From positions 1 to 58,789 of the forward strand of contig NZ_QKUF01000034.1 in assembly GCF_003253565.1 (NCBI RefSeq): a DNA stretch of 58,789 nt, given 5' to 3'. The position numbers and the translations under genes were made by a program. Positions 34,146 to 40,521 of the stretch are shown piece after piece (positions within the stretch are counted from its first letter, which is position 1; every line of letters starts with the position of its first letter). The DNA comes from Thermosporothrix hazakensis. GTDB lineage: Bacteria; Chloroflexota; Ktedonobacteria; Ktedonobacterales; Ktedonobacteraceae. A model generated the notes under the pieces. That model did not search any database. It saw nothing but the letters and a program-made list of their open reading frames with translations, and had not been told where the DNA came from.

Positions 34146-35606
34146 TCAGGCGACCTGAGCGCGGCTCGGTATCTCGTACTGCATAATCATCTCAACCTGC
34201 TCGGCTTTGCTTGGCATTGCCAGCAAGTTTAAGACGTTGGGCAGTGAGTAGTAGTCGCCGTTGAAGGTATAGCGAATGACCTCAATGCCATCTTCTATCA
34301 GGCCTTTATTGAAAAAATCATGTCCCCCGCCGTCCACCTGAAGAATGACTACCGATGGAGCCGCCTGCATTTGCTGCTTGTACTCTGCATAGGCCTTGCG
34401 GAAGTAAGGGGCAGTGTTCTCGCCCTCATCGGTAACAATCACGATGGTCTCCGCATAGAAGCGCTCTTTCGTCATCTTTGCCAGCGCTGAGCCGATAGAC
34501 GTTGAACCGTTAGCTTTGATGAACTTGAACGCTTTCTCCCACTCGCTCATAGTTGGACGTGGCTGCTTTGATTGTACCTTGATCTCGATGGCAGTACTAT
34601 CAAAGGCGTATACCTTAAATTCCGCGTTGATAACGGCGCTGATCAGAGCTGCAAGCTGCTTTGACACCTCAATGGCAGTCGTCATCGAGCTACTTTTATC
34701 GACAAACAGCGCGGTTGGTCGCTTAATCTCGACCGTCGCGGCAACGCGCTGGTCCGTCACTTTGGTCAGCTCTTTTTCGGTCTCCTCATCCAACTTTGCC
34801 GCCTCAATGGCCTTTTTCGCCTTAAGCGTGGAGACTCGTTTATCCGTTCGGGAATCCGCGATCTTCTGGTTGATGAGCTCCTTGACTTCCTGATGGTCCA
34901 GCGCCCCCTTACGCTTCAGCATCGCCATATTATTGATGACTTCCTGAGGCGTCATAGCATTAATGAGCGCGACCAGCAATGCGGGCGTGATATGGCGGAG
35001 AGCGCCAATCGCCGTCGTATACGGAATCTTGTTCTCGATGATAATGCTTGCCTGCTCTTCCGTTGTTTGTGCCTTCGCCAGTTGCTTCAATCCAGCAAGC
35101 GGGCTGTCCGCGGGCGGTTTCTCATCAAAGAGAATGGCCTGAGCGCGGGGACTCGGCTTGATGCGCAGGCTGGCATACAGATGCTTCAAGGCTGTGCGTG
35201 CCCGCAGCGCCGCGCCATCGAACTGTTTGGAGTTGGCCTCGCGGGTCCGCAGATAGTATGTGATCGCGTTTTTCAGTGAGCGCGGCACTTTCCCGATAAC
35301 CTTTTTGGCGTGATCGAGGACGCGTGCGACTTCATATGGAGCCAGTTGTTGCAGCAGGACCCAGGCCGCCTCGCGGAATTCAGGGTACTCACTGGTTGCC
35401 AGGTGGGCAACAAACAAAATTTTGTGGTCACGTACCTCACCTTTGGCAAAGTACCAGGGAGCAAGATGGCCGTAAAAGAGGGGGTCTCGCTCCAACGCAC
35501 TGGTATGGATGGAAGCAAGCTCATCCAGCTTTCGGTGTGGTGTGGTGAGGAAGCTGTTGAGAACCTGAATGCGAACGTCCTGTTCAGCGGTGCGAATATC
35601 GCTCAT
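34146..35606 (-). CDS. rsr: Ro60-like TROVE-VWA RNA-binding protein
   Basis: 486 residues from ATG 35606, which has AAAGGA six bases upstream. Residues ~15-285 are a helical TROVE-type repeat domain: Asp-Pro-Leu-Phe-Tyr, Val-Pro-Arg-Ser-Leu-Lys-Asn-Ala, and Met-Thr-Pro-Gln-Glu-Val-Ile-Asn-Asn-Met match the usual Pro-Leu-x-Ala-Leu-Leu-Arg-Asn-Leu segment. Residues ~295-460 form a VWA domain with Asp303-x-Ser305-x-Ser307, Thr369 and Asp393 for metal. In Ro60/Rsr the ring of helices binds misfolded RNA in its hole and Y RNA on its surface; bacterial forms work with exoribonucleases such as PNPase. Four Y RNA-like units lie directly upstream on the same strand. The protein is shorter than animal Ro60 (538). 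Confidence 0.85.
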   Translation of the reverse strand: MSDIRTAEQDVRIQVLNSFLTTPHRKLDELASIHTSALERDPLFYGHLAPWYFAKGEVRDHKILFVAHLATSEYPEFREAAWVLLQQLAPYEVARVLDHAKKVIGKVPRSLKNAITYYLRTREANSKQFDGAALRARTALKHLYASLRIKPSPRAQAILFDEKPPADSPLAGLKQLAKAQTTEEQASIIIENKIPYTTAIGALRHITPALLVALINAMTPQEVINNMAMLKRKGALDHQEVKELINQKIADSRTDKRVSTLKAKKAIEAAKLDEETEKELTKVTDQRVAATVEIKRPTALFVDKSSSMTTAIEVSKQLAALISAVINAEFKVYAFDSTAIEIKVQSKQPRPTMSEWEKAFKFIKANGSTSIGSALAKMTKERFYAETIVIVTDEGENTAPYFRKAYAEYKQQMQAAPSVVILQVDGGGHDFFNKGLIEDGIEVIRYTFNGDYYSLPNVLNLLAMPSKAEQVEMIMQYEIPSRAQVA

Positions 35607-35689
35607 GCGTTTTCCTTTCGTGAGAGTGCAGGGCACGGCTGATGCTCTATACAAGTTCCCGGGATAATCCGATATCTCGTCGGCTTATG

Positions 35690-35865
35690 GACTGCCTCTC
35701 CGGGCCGAAGCGTGTGAGTCGAAAGAGCTATTGTGTGCTGAGCTATAAGCCCTGAAAGGTGGGCTTAGCAGGAGTCGAACCTGCGACCGTCGGATGAGTG
35801 TCCGATGCTCTACCAGTGTGTAAGCTCGATCGGTAAGGGCACGCCTCGGCTCGAACAAACAGTCC
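35690..35865 (-). ncRNA. Y RNA-like unit 1, tRNA-like domain permuted in the D loop
   Basis: Nearest to the Ro60 gene, ending 84 bases before its ATG. Outer helix: 13-base arms (35853-35865 and 35690-35702, 12 pairs). Next helix: GCCGAGGCGTG/CACGCTTCGGC, 11 pairs. Then an internal loop (CCCTTACCGATC opposite TTTCGACTCA) and the GAGCT/AGCTC helix. Inside lies a tRNA fold read as D-stem 3' strand, anticodon-like arm, T arm (GCAGG-TTCGACT-CCTGC), TAAGCCC, an 8-base loop, GGGCTTA and D-stem 5' strand, at 35738-35816. The acceptor stem is a perfect 7 bp closed by that loop. The anticodon-like loop has 6 bases and no U33, so decoding is unlikely. Confidence 0.85.
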
Positions 35866-35868
35866 GGG

Positions 35869-36022
35869 GAAAGTGAAACGCGCGAGTTAGAAGAGCGATA
35901 GCAAAGTCTGATGCTCTCCCATTTGAGCTATGGCCGCACGATATGCGGCCAGCGGGACTCGAACCCGCAACCCTCAGATTAAAGTGTGTAAGCTCATTCC
36001 TGTAGGAGCGCGTTTCACTTTC
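35869..36022 (-). ncRNA. Y RNA-like unit 2, tRNA-like domain permuted in the anticodon loop
   Basis: Closed by a perfect 15-bp helix (36008-36022 with 35869-35883), then an internal loop and GAGC/GCTC. The tRNA-like core (35902-35983) runs: 3' anticodon strand TCTGA, variable region, T arm GCGGG-TTCGAGT-CCCGC, TGGCCGC, 7-base loop, GCGGCCA, D arm (GCTC/GAGC), then 5' anticodon strand TCAGA. The acceptor, D, T and split anticodon stems all pair fully. Joining the halves would give a loop similar to CTTTTAA of tRNA-Lys, so it seems derived from a Lys-type tRNA opened at the anticodon. Three bases separate it from unit 1. Confidence 0.85.
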
Positions 36023-36034
36023 GCATAGCTGACA

Positions 36035-36190
36035 GCTATCCGGGCTGAAGCGTGTGAGTCGAAAGAGCTTCAACGATGTTGTGATCGTGCAGATCAGCCG
36101 GGACTCGAACCCGAGTATTGAATTGTTCATTCAATACCTGCCAAAAGTGTGTAAGCTCAATCGGTAAGAACACGCCTCAGCTCGAATAGC
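36035..36190 (-). ncRNA. Y RNA-like unit 3, degenerate tRNA-like domain
   Basis: Outer helix GCTATTC/GGATAGC (7 pairs), then GCTGAGGCGTG/CACGCTTCAGC (11 pairs, one G-U), the internal loop (TTCTTACCGATT opposite TTTCGACTCA) and GAGCTT/AAGCTC. The interior keeps a T arm (TCGGG-TTCGAGT-CCCGG) followed by a short closed hairpin TGATC-TGCAC-GATCA in place of an acceptor stem. Before the T arm stands a 9-bp hairpin GTATTGAAT/ATTCAATAC. No real D arm is present; a small CAAC/GTTG hairpin is in that place. Helix and loop sequences are closest to unit 1, with compensatory change. Confidence 0.78.
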
Positions 36191-36212
36191 GCCGCGCGTA
36201 GATATGTGCTGG

Positions 36213-36372
36213 ATCCGGGCTGAAGTCGAGACGCACAAGTTGAAAGAGCTTTGAAAAACAAAAGCCAGTAAAGGGCTTTGCCTTTGACCACTCGGCCATA
36301 TCCATAAAGGATAGTGGGATTCGAACCCACGGATGTGTATGTACGCTCAATCTGTGAGAGTGCGTCCCGGAT
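36213..36372 (-). ncRNA. Y RNA-like unit 4, tRNA-like domain permuted in the variable region
   Basis: First unit in the transcript, 21 bases after the ubiquitin-like gene. Helix CGGGACGCAC/GTGCGTCTCG (10 pairs); alternative outer pairing ATCCGG/CCGGAT. Internal loop TCTCACAGATT opposite TTTCAACTT, then GAGC/GCTC. The core (36261-36335) reads T arm GTGGG-TTCGAAT-CCCAC, TATCC, loop, GGATA, D arm (GCC/GGC with GAGTGGTCAA), then an anticodon-like arm AAGCC-CTTTACT-GGCTT. The order is that of a Leu/Ser-type tRNA opened between the anticodon arm and T arm, with the acceptor closed by a 5-base loop. Confidence 0.8.
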
Positions 36373-36393
36373 TATTGTCTGTCTTTTTAACTA

Positions 36394-36603
36394 TTATCCA
36401 TAGAGTGCTTCTGGGCGCACAATGACTGCCTGATCGGTGCGGACAATCACATAGTCGTCCAGTATGTGGGTGGGTAAATCGAGGTAGTGAGTGACTGCCC
36501 GCTTGATCTCTTGATCTGTTGCCTGGTTACCCAGATGCAGCGCTGCCAGACTCAGTTCTTCGCTGCGACCATTAAAGCGAACATGCAAAAGGCGTTGTGT
36601 CAT
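36394..36603 (-). CDS. Small beta-grasp (ubiquitin-like) protein ending in Gly
   Basis: 69 residues from ATG 36603, with GGAGG six bases upstream. The predicted order is strand (Leu-Leu-His-Val-Arg-Phe-Asn), strand (Glu-Leu-Ser-Leu-Ala-Ala-Leu), helix (Asp-Gln-Glu-Ile-Lys-Arg-Ala-Val), strand (Tyr-Val-Ile-Val-Arg) and strand (Ala-Val-Ile-Val-Arg-Pro), a beta-grasp pattern. It ends Ala-Leu-Tyr-Gly, and a C-terminal Gly is what E1/ThiF enzymes adenylate. A ThiF-like enzyme is encoded downstream on the same strand. The fold is my reading of the sequence, not a database match; a pairing with ThiF is inference. It is the first gene after a strong promoter and precedes the RNA array. Confidence 0.6.
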   Translation of the reverse strand: MTQRLLHVRFNGRSEELSLAALHLGNQATDQEIKRAVTHYLDLPTHILDDYVIVRTDQAVIVRPEALYG

Positions 36604-36681
36604 GCTGTCCTCCAATCACGCAGTCACTGTACCTGACATTTCACGAGATATTTGTTGTTTGTCAAGTAGTCTATATAGGTA

Positions 36682-36711
36682 ACTATACAGAAAAGCCACC
36701 AGCTTTGTCAA
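36682..36711 (-). promoter_or_regulatory. Consensus promoter for the ubiquitin-like gene, RNA array and Ro60
   Basis: On the minus strand: TTGACA (36711-36706), an 18-base spacer and TATAGT (36687-36682). The start would be near 36675. No terminator is seen between here and the Ro60 gene, so gene, RNAs and Ro60 may share a transcript. A second TTGACA at 36665-36660 has no good -10. Confidence 0.7.
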
Positions 36712-36865
36712 GTGTTTTTGCGACATATTTTGCGCTCCTCGAAAAAAATGAGAGAAAGAGCGCCTCTCTTCTGCCGGTACTCTGTCTTGAGCAAAAGCGT
36801 GAAAGCTATCAACGAGATGCTATAATACATCTAAATTTACCCTGAAGCTATGAGGTATATCACAA

Positions 36866-37408
36866 ATGCAACCTTTTGACGATATAAAGGCAAGAGCGAT
36901 GCGTTTCCCGGAGGTTGACCTGACGAAGGGACGCAGTATCGCGTATTCGCGCAGTGTGACGCGTCGTATTATGGAACTGATCGACGGTAATTCACAGGGG
37001 AACGTGCATGGTGGGGTCATTATGCGTATGGTTGATGAGGCCGCCGCTATTGTGGCGATCAAACATAGTCAGCGACCCTGTGTGACGGCTCGTGTGGAGC
37101 GCTTTGACTTTGTGGCTCCCGCCTACATTGGCAATGTAGTAACGGTCGATTGCGCGTTAAACTACGTTGGACGAACCAGTATGGAGGTGGGCGTTGAGGT
37201 CACTGCTGAGGATCTGATGACCGGTGAGGTGCGAAAGATCGCAAGCAGCTATGTTATTTATGTCGCGCTCAATGAGCAAGGCAAGCCGACGCCTGTTCCA
37301 CCGCTTGAACCTGCCGATGAGGAAGAGGCCGCTCGAATCGAGCGTGCTCGGATTCGGCGTCAGCATATGAAGCGCCTGGACGAAGAATTAGAGAAATTAC
37401 ATCCATAA
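36866..37408 (+). CDS. Acyl-CoA thioesterase, hotdog fold
   Basis: 180 residues; GAGG lies nine bases before the ATG. The hotdog core is seen in Gly-Asn-Val-His-Gly-Gly-Val-Ile-Met-Arg-Met-Val-Asp-Glu-Ala-Ala (residues ~48-63), where the Asp is the catalytic residue of YciA/BACH enzymes. A Val-Thr-Ala-Arg-Val-Glu-Arg-Phe-Asp-Phe strand follows. A charged helical tail of ~40 residues after position 140 is an extension found in part of the family. It probably hydrolyses acyl-CoAs to fatty acid and CoA. It is monocistronic with a strong terminator. Confidence 0.9.
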   Translation: MQPFDDIKARAMRFPEVDLTKGRSIAYSRSVTRRIMELIDGNSQGNVHGGVIMRMVDEAAAIVAIKHSQRPCVTARVERFDFVAPAYIGNVVTVDCALNYVGRTSMEVGVEVTAEDLMTGEVRKIASSYVIYVALNEQGKPTPVPPLEPADEEEAARIERARIRRQHMKRLDEELEKLHP

Positions 37409-37427
37409 TTCTCTATTTTGTTGTGGC

Positions 37428-37467
37428 AGGGCACAGACCAAAAAGGGCCTGTGCCCTTTTCTTTTTT
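37428..37467 (+). terminator. Intrinsic terminator of the thioesterase gene
   Basis: A 9-bp stem AGGGCACAG/CTGTGCCCT with a 12-base loop is followed by TTTCTTTTTT. A weaker hairpin (AGAGAA... TTCTCT, 37391-37414) precedes it. Confidence 0.9.
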
Positions 37468-37533
37468 CCGCTTTTGTAAGGAGACCGGGTATTTCTTCTC
37501 TACAAAACCACAAAAAGGAGTTGTAGATTTTGT

Positions 37534-38652
37534 ATGTATAAGAAACTGGTCTCTCTTTTGCTCAAGGAGCAACTATGTGCGTTTCTGGGAGTGTCTGCCC
37601 GGAAAGGAATCTATAAAGCGGAACTGGTGGAACGGGTATGTCAACTGGTTGAAAGCGACCCGCAGGAGATGCAGCGGCTGCTCGCGATGTTTCCAATAGA
37701 GTTAGCCGTTGTGCCGGGCGAACTGGAGGAGCTCTTGCACTGTACGGCGACCGAACGCAAGCGCTGGACGCGGGAAGGCAAGCTGCCGGTGCTGGAATAT
37801 CGTGAGGTGCGGATCTCCGGGCGCATGCGTCGCTTCGCTGTTCACGATAGGCGTGAGATTCTGGCGATCACTGCCGAGACTGTTGCGCGTTGGCGTGAGG
37901 AGCATGCGGTGCTGATTCAGCAGAGGCGGTCAGCGGGGGCGAGAAGCGCTGCTAATCGCAAGACCGAGCGACAACAGGTGCGTGAGCAGTTCTGGATCTC
38001 CTGGGAACAGATGAGGGCAGAATGGGAGGATGCGGCTGGTGCTCAGGGTGCGGCTGTGCTTCGGCTGGCATACTGGACAGTATGGGCGTCGCGCTGGGCC
38101 AAGTTCTATCATGTGAAGCATCTGCGGGGACGGAAGCATGCCCAACGATACGCAGAGCTGCGTGATCGCTGGTATGCATTGAAGCAGCAGGCAATGCTGG
38201 CGCTGTGGCGGACTCCCTATGCTTTGTTGTCATTCTATCGGCCCCCTTCTCCTGACCGTGAACACTTCTGGCTCTGCCAGAAGCATTACGAAGAGAAGTG
38301 TGAGGAGGAGTACGAGAGCGTTTACGATTTTTTCCGCTTCAATCAAGCACGAATTGAAACCTGTCCGGCGTGTCAGATTGAGCGCGTCAAGGATTATTAT
38401 TCGCTCTATCTACTTGAGATCATGATTGAAGCGGTGCCGGAGGCACGGTTTGCTTTTCATCTGCCCTATCCGCTAGGGCGAAGCAGCCTTCCCGCTCCGA
38501 AGGTTCTCCCGGCTGTAATCCATGTTGAACAAGAAGGGCTTTTTCGCTTTGGGAGACCACTGACTATTGATGAGCAGAGCGTTTATCGTGAACAGGATGT
38601 TCTGGCTTCTCTGGAACAGGCGTTGCATGAGGTGCAGGCCTTGTTTGCGTGA
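37534..38652 (+). CDS. Hypothetical protein with a Cys-x2-Cys motif
   Basis: 372 residues, not recognised. Residues 1-55 look like a small helical domain; 65-130 are basic and alpha/beta, and include Thr-Ala-Thr-Glu-Arg-Lys-Arg-Trp-Thr-Arg-Glu-Gly-Lys-Leu, reminiscent of a MerR/excisionase-like wing. A long Arg/Gln-rich helical stretch follows (130-240), then a segment with His/Cys residues (Cys-Gln-Lys-His-Tyr near 245; Cys-Pro-Ala-Cys near 285) that could bind zinc. The C terminus has no clear motif. AAGGAG stands 13 bases before the ATG, which is long. No operon partners. Confidence 0.6.
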   Translation: MYKKLVSLLLKEQLCAFLGVSARKGIYKAELVERVCQLVESDPQEMQRLLAMFPIELAVVPGELEELLHCTATERKRWTREGKLPVLEYREVRISGRMRRFAVHDRREILAITAETVARWREEHAVLIQQRRSAGARSAANRKTERQQVREQFWISWEQMRAEWEDAAGAQGAAVLRLAYWTVWASRWAKFYHVKHLRGRKHAQRYAELRDRWYALKQQAMLALWRTPYALLSFYRPPSPDREHFWLCQKHYEEKCEEEYESVYDFFRFNQARIETCPACQIERVKDYYSLYLLEIMIEAVPEARFAFHLPYPLGRSSLPAPKVLPAVIHVEQEGLFRFGRPLTIDEQSVYREQDVLASLEQALHEVQALFA

Positions 38653-39112
38653 GGGGAATGCTGTTAGAGAGTGCGGGACGGTTCGGGGTTGGATCGTCTC
38701 GCCTCTCAAAAGGGGTTGGGTCTTGGCGGAGAGGGATGTATAATAAAGGTTGTATGAAGAAGTGCCTGTTGTGATATGATGGGAAAGTATATCTAAATGT
38801 ATTTGATTTTGCTGGCTGAGGTCACTTTTGCATGCTTATGAGCTTATCCTAACCACGACCTGCTATGGTGAAGAGAGCTCTATGCCACAATGAAATTCGG
38901 GTAGTTGGGGCTGAGCCTACTCTGGATATCTTTTTTCCCTGATTTTCCACAGTGATATGATGCTGGCAAAAACATATTGCGAAAAGTGAAGGAAAAGGAA
39001 TACACTTTGACTATCAAATACTGCTAGCAGAAGGCTGACTGGCGAAAGCCGGGAATAGTGTAAGGGCAATCGTATCAAGCAGCCGGTTCGTTCTGCTAAT
39101 TGAGGAGGACTT
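38653..39112 (+). promoter_or_regulatory. 460-base intergenic region with one promoter
   Basis: TTGGGT (38716-38721), a 17-base spacer and TATAAT (38739-38744) form a promoter 370 bases before the next gene, which would give a long leader. TGATATGATG occurs twice (about 38773 and 38954). I see no gene or stable RNA structure in between. Confidence 0.5.
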
Positions 39113-39910
39113 ATGGATATTTTGTTGCGGTTGGATACCCTGGGGTTGGTAGAGGTACGCTATTTGCGCGGACGAGAACGGTACCGGGAATGGCCTCAGT
39201 TTGAGTTACTGGCAGCTTCCAGACAGGCGAGAATCTTTGCCTATTTTAATCGTGAAGTGGCAGAGCAGTTGCACCAGCAAATTCTGATGGTTGAAGCTGC
39301 GGTGGGATTGAGTGAAGAGGGCAACGATGTTTCTGAGAAAGCAGAAGGTGCCAGCCAGGAGGAAGCGCGTAGCGAAGAGGATGTGAAGAATAGCGAGAAG
39401 GAAGCGACATCTTTTTCCCCTGCCTTTGCTCAGGCGCTCAAGCAGTTGAATGAGCTTGCTCGTCAACGGTTACCTGAAGCCGGGACGAGTGGCACGACGA
39501 CCAGTGGCGAACTGACCCAGGATATAGATGAAGAAGATGACGCGCTGGAACAGTTGCAAGATGCCTTTACACAGATGATGGAGGTGATTCGGGAACTGGC
39601 TGAAGAGCTTTCGACTGATGCTCTCAAGCTGACCAGTCGCTTTAAATGTGCCCGCACAAATATCGAGTTTATCCCCCGGCCAGATACCGAGGCAGAGGAT
39701 GAGGAAGATCTGGAACTGGGTTCTGAGGGCGGTATTGTCGATATTGAAGTTGAACTGGTGATGGTGTTACAGTTATTTGAGGAAGGGCGCGCTCGTCCTG
39801 ACGATCTACCTGCAGTCGAGTTGCAGCTTGATGTGGACGACTTTGAACGTTTGCATGAGACACTGGATTTTGCGCTTGACCGGGAGAAGCATAGTCGCAA
39901 ACGGCACTAA
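39113..39910 (+). CDS. Acidic coiled-coil hypothetical protein
   Basis: 265 residues with GAGGAGG six bases before the ATG. The protein is strongly acidic. Residues 1-45 form a compact start (Leu-Val-Glu-Val-Arg-Tyr-Leu-Arg), followed by a Glu/Ser-rich disordered part (65-105) and long helices (105-180). A C-terminal half with strands (Val-Asp-Ile-Glu-Val-Glu-Leu-Val) completes it. Its helical, acidic, DNA-independent composition slightly recalls ScpA-type kleisins, but the kleisin signatures are not there and I do not assign it. Function unknown. Confidence 0.6.
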   Translation: MDILLRLDTLGLVEVRYLRGRERYREWPQFELLAASRQARIFAYFNREVAEQLHQQILMVEAAVGLSEEGNDVSEKAEGASQEEARSEEDVKNSEKEATSFSPAFAQALKQLNELARQRLPEAGTSGTTTSGELTQDIDEEDDALEQLQDAFTQMMEVIRELAEELSTDALKLTSRFKCARTNIEFIPRPDTEAEDEEDLELGSEGGIVDIEVELVMVLQLFEEGRARPDDLPAVELQLDVDDFERLHETLDFALDREKHSRKRH

Positions 39911-40248
39911 ACCCACATCCATAGGTCCGGAATGCGCTCTGTTGCTCTTTTCTGCTCTTTGTAGGATATTTTATCTGTAGAAAGGCCAATATAACGGCAT
40001 GAAGCGATCAATTACCATTGAGGATTTGTACCATTTTCACTGAAGCGGGCCACGATACTCCCGTCTTCAGGTGGGAGAGGATGGGTTTGTTGCAACGGCT
40101 GCTCAAGCGTGCCTCAGCCGGACTGATCTCCCGGTATACTATCGCGGCGGAAAGCGAGCATGCTGCGGGTACGAATATTTCTGCCCACTTTGACGGCACA
40201 ATGCAAGATTGATCTAATAAAACAGTTGCCGTCAGATTATGGACAAGG
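39911..40248. other. Intergenic region, possibly remnant sequence
   Basis: No convincing gene. A short plus-strand frame near 40021-40212 without a ribosome-binding site reads Phe-Thr-Glu-Ala-Gly-His-Asp-Thr-Pro-Val-Phe and may be decayed coding sequence. Confidence 0.4.
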
Positions 40249-40284
40249 GAGGAGATGCGGGGGAGGTTTATCCCGTATCTCCTC
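40249..40284 (+). terminator. Terminator-like hairpin
   Basis: GAGGAGATGCGGG pairs with CCCGTATCTCCTC (13 pairs, one G-T) around a 10-base loop; no T-run. Confidence 0.5.
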
Positions 40285-40311
40285 ATGATCTTTGGTAAGG
40301 AATATTAAACG

Positions 40312-40521
40312 TATGAGCGGCCTGTAGAGGTTGGTGATGATGTGCTGGTCATATACAACGATGGAAATGGCATACAGGAAGGTGTGGGCCTGGTAATAGA
40401 AGTCCTTAGCCCTGACCTGTTAAACCTTGCAATATTTGCCAGCTCCGTCGTTGTAGGCGTACGGATGCCGCGAGGCGAGTCTGATAATACCTGGCGGCCC
40501 CGATCCGATTCAGACATGTAA
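40312..40521 (+). pseudogene. Small KOW/SH3-like reading frame without a normal start
   Basis: A 69-codon frame reads Pro-Val-Glu-Val-Gly-Asp-Asp-Val-Leu-Val-Ile-Tyr and ends Arg-Ser-Asp-Ser-Asp-Met. It looks like a compact beta-barrel protein with good codon use. A ribosome-binding-like AAGGAA and an ATG at 40313 lie immediately upstream, but that ATG is one base out of frame (it stops after four codons), and an in-frame stop precedes. This suggests a one-base frameshift at the start, or a rare ACG start at 40309. Its end overlaps the convergent regulator by 12 bases. Confidence 0.45.

Noticed and set aside
35810..36130. 106-codon minus-strand frame through the RNA array
   Set aside because: It crosses three conserved RNA structures, has no ribosome-binding site and reads as low-quality protein.
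35738..36335. Ordinary tRNA genes or tRNA pseudogenes in the region upstream of Ro60
   Set aside because: Each 3' half precedes its 5' half, the acceptor is closed by a short loop, anticodon loops are broken, and all units share the same outer helices; this is better explained as Y RNA-like mimicry.
36660..36665. Second promoter with TTGACA for the small beta-grasp gene
   Set aside because: No acceptable -10 at 16-18 bases; the TTGACA/TATAGT pair at 36711-36682 is far better.
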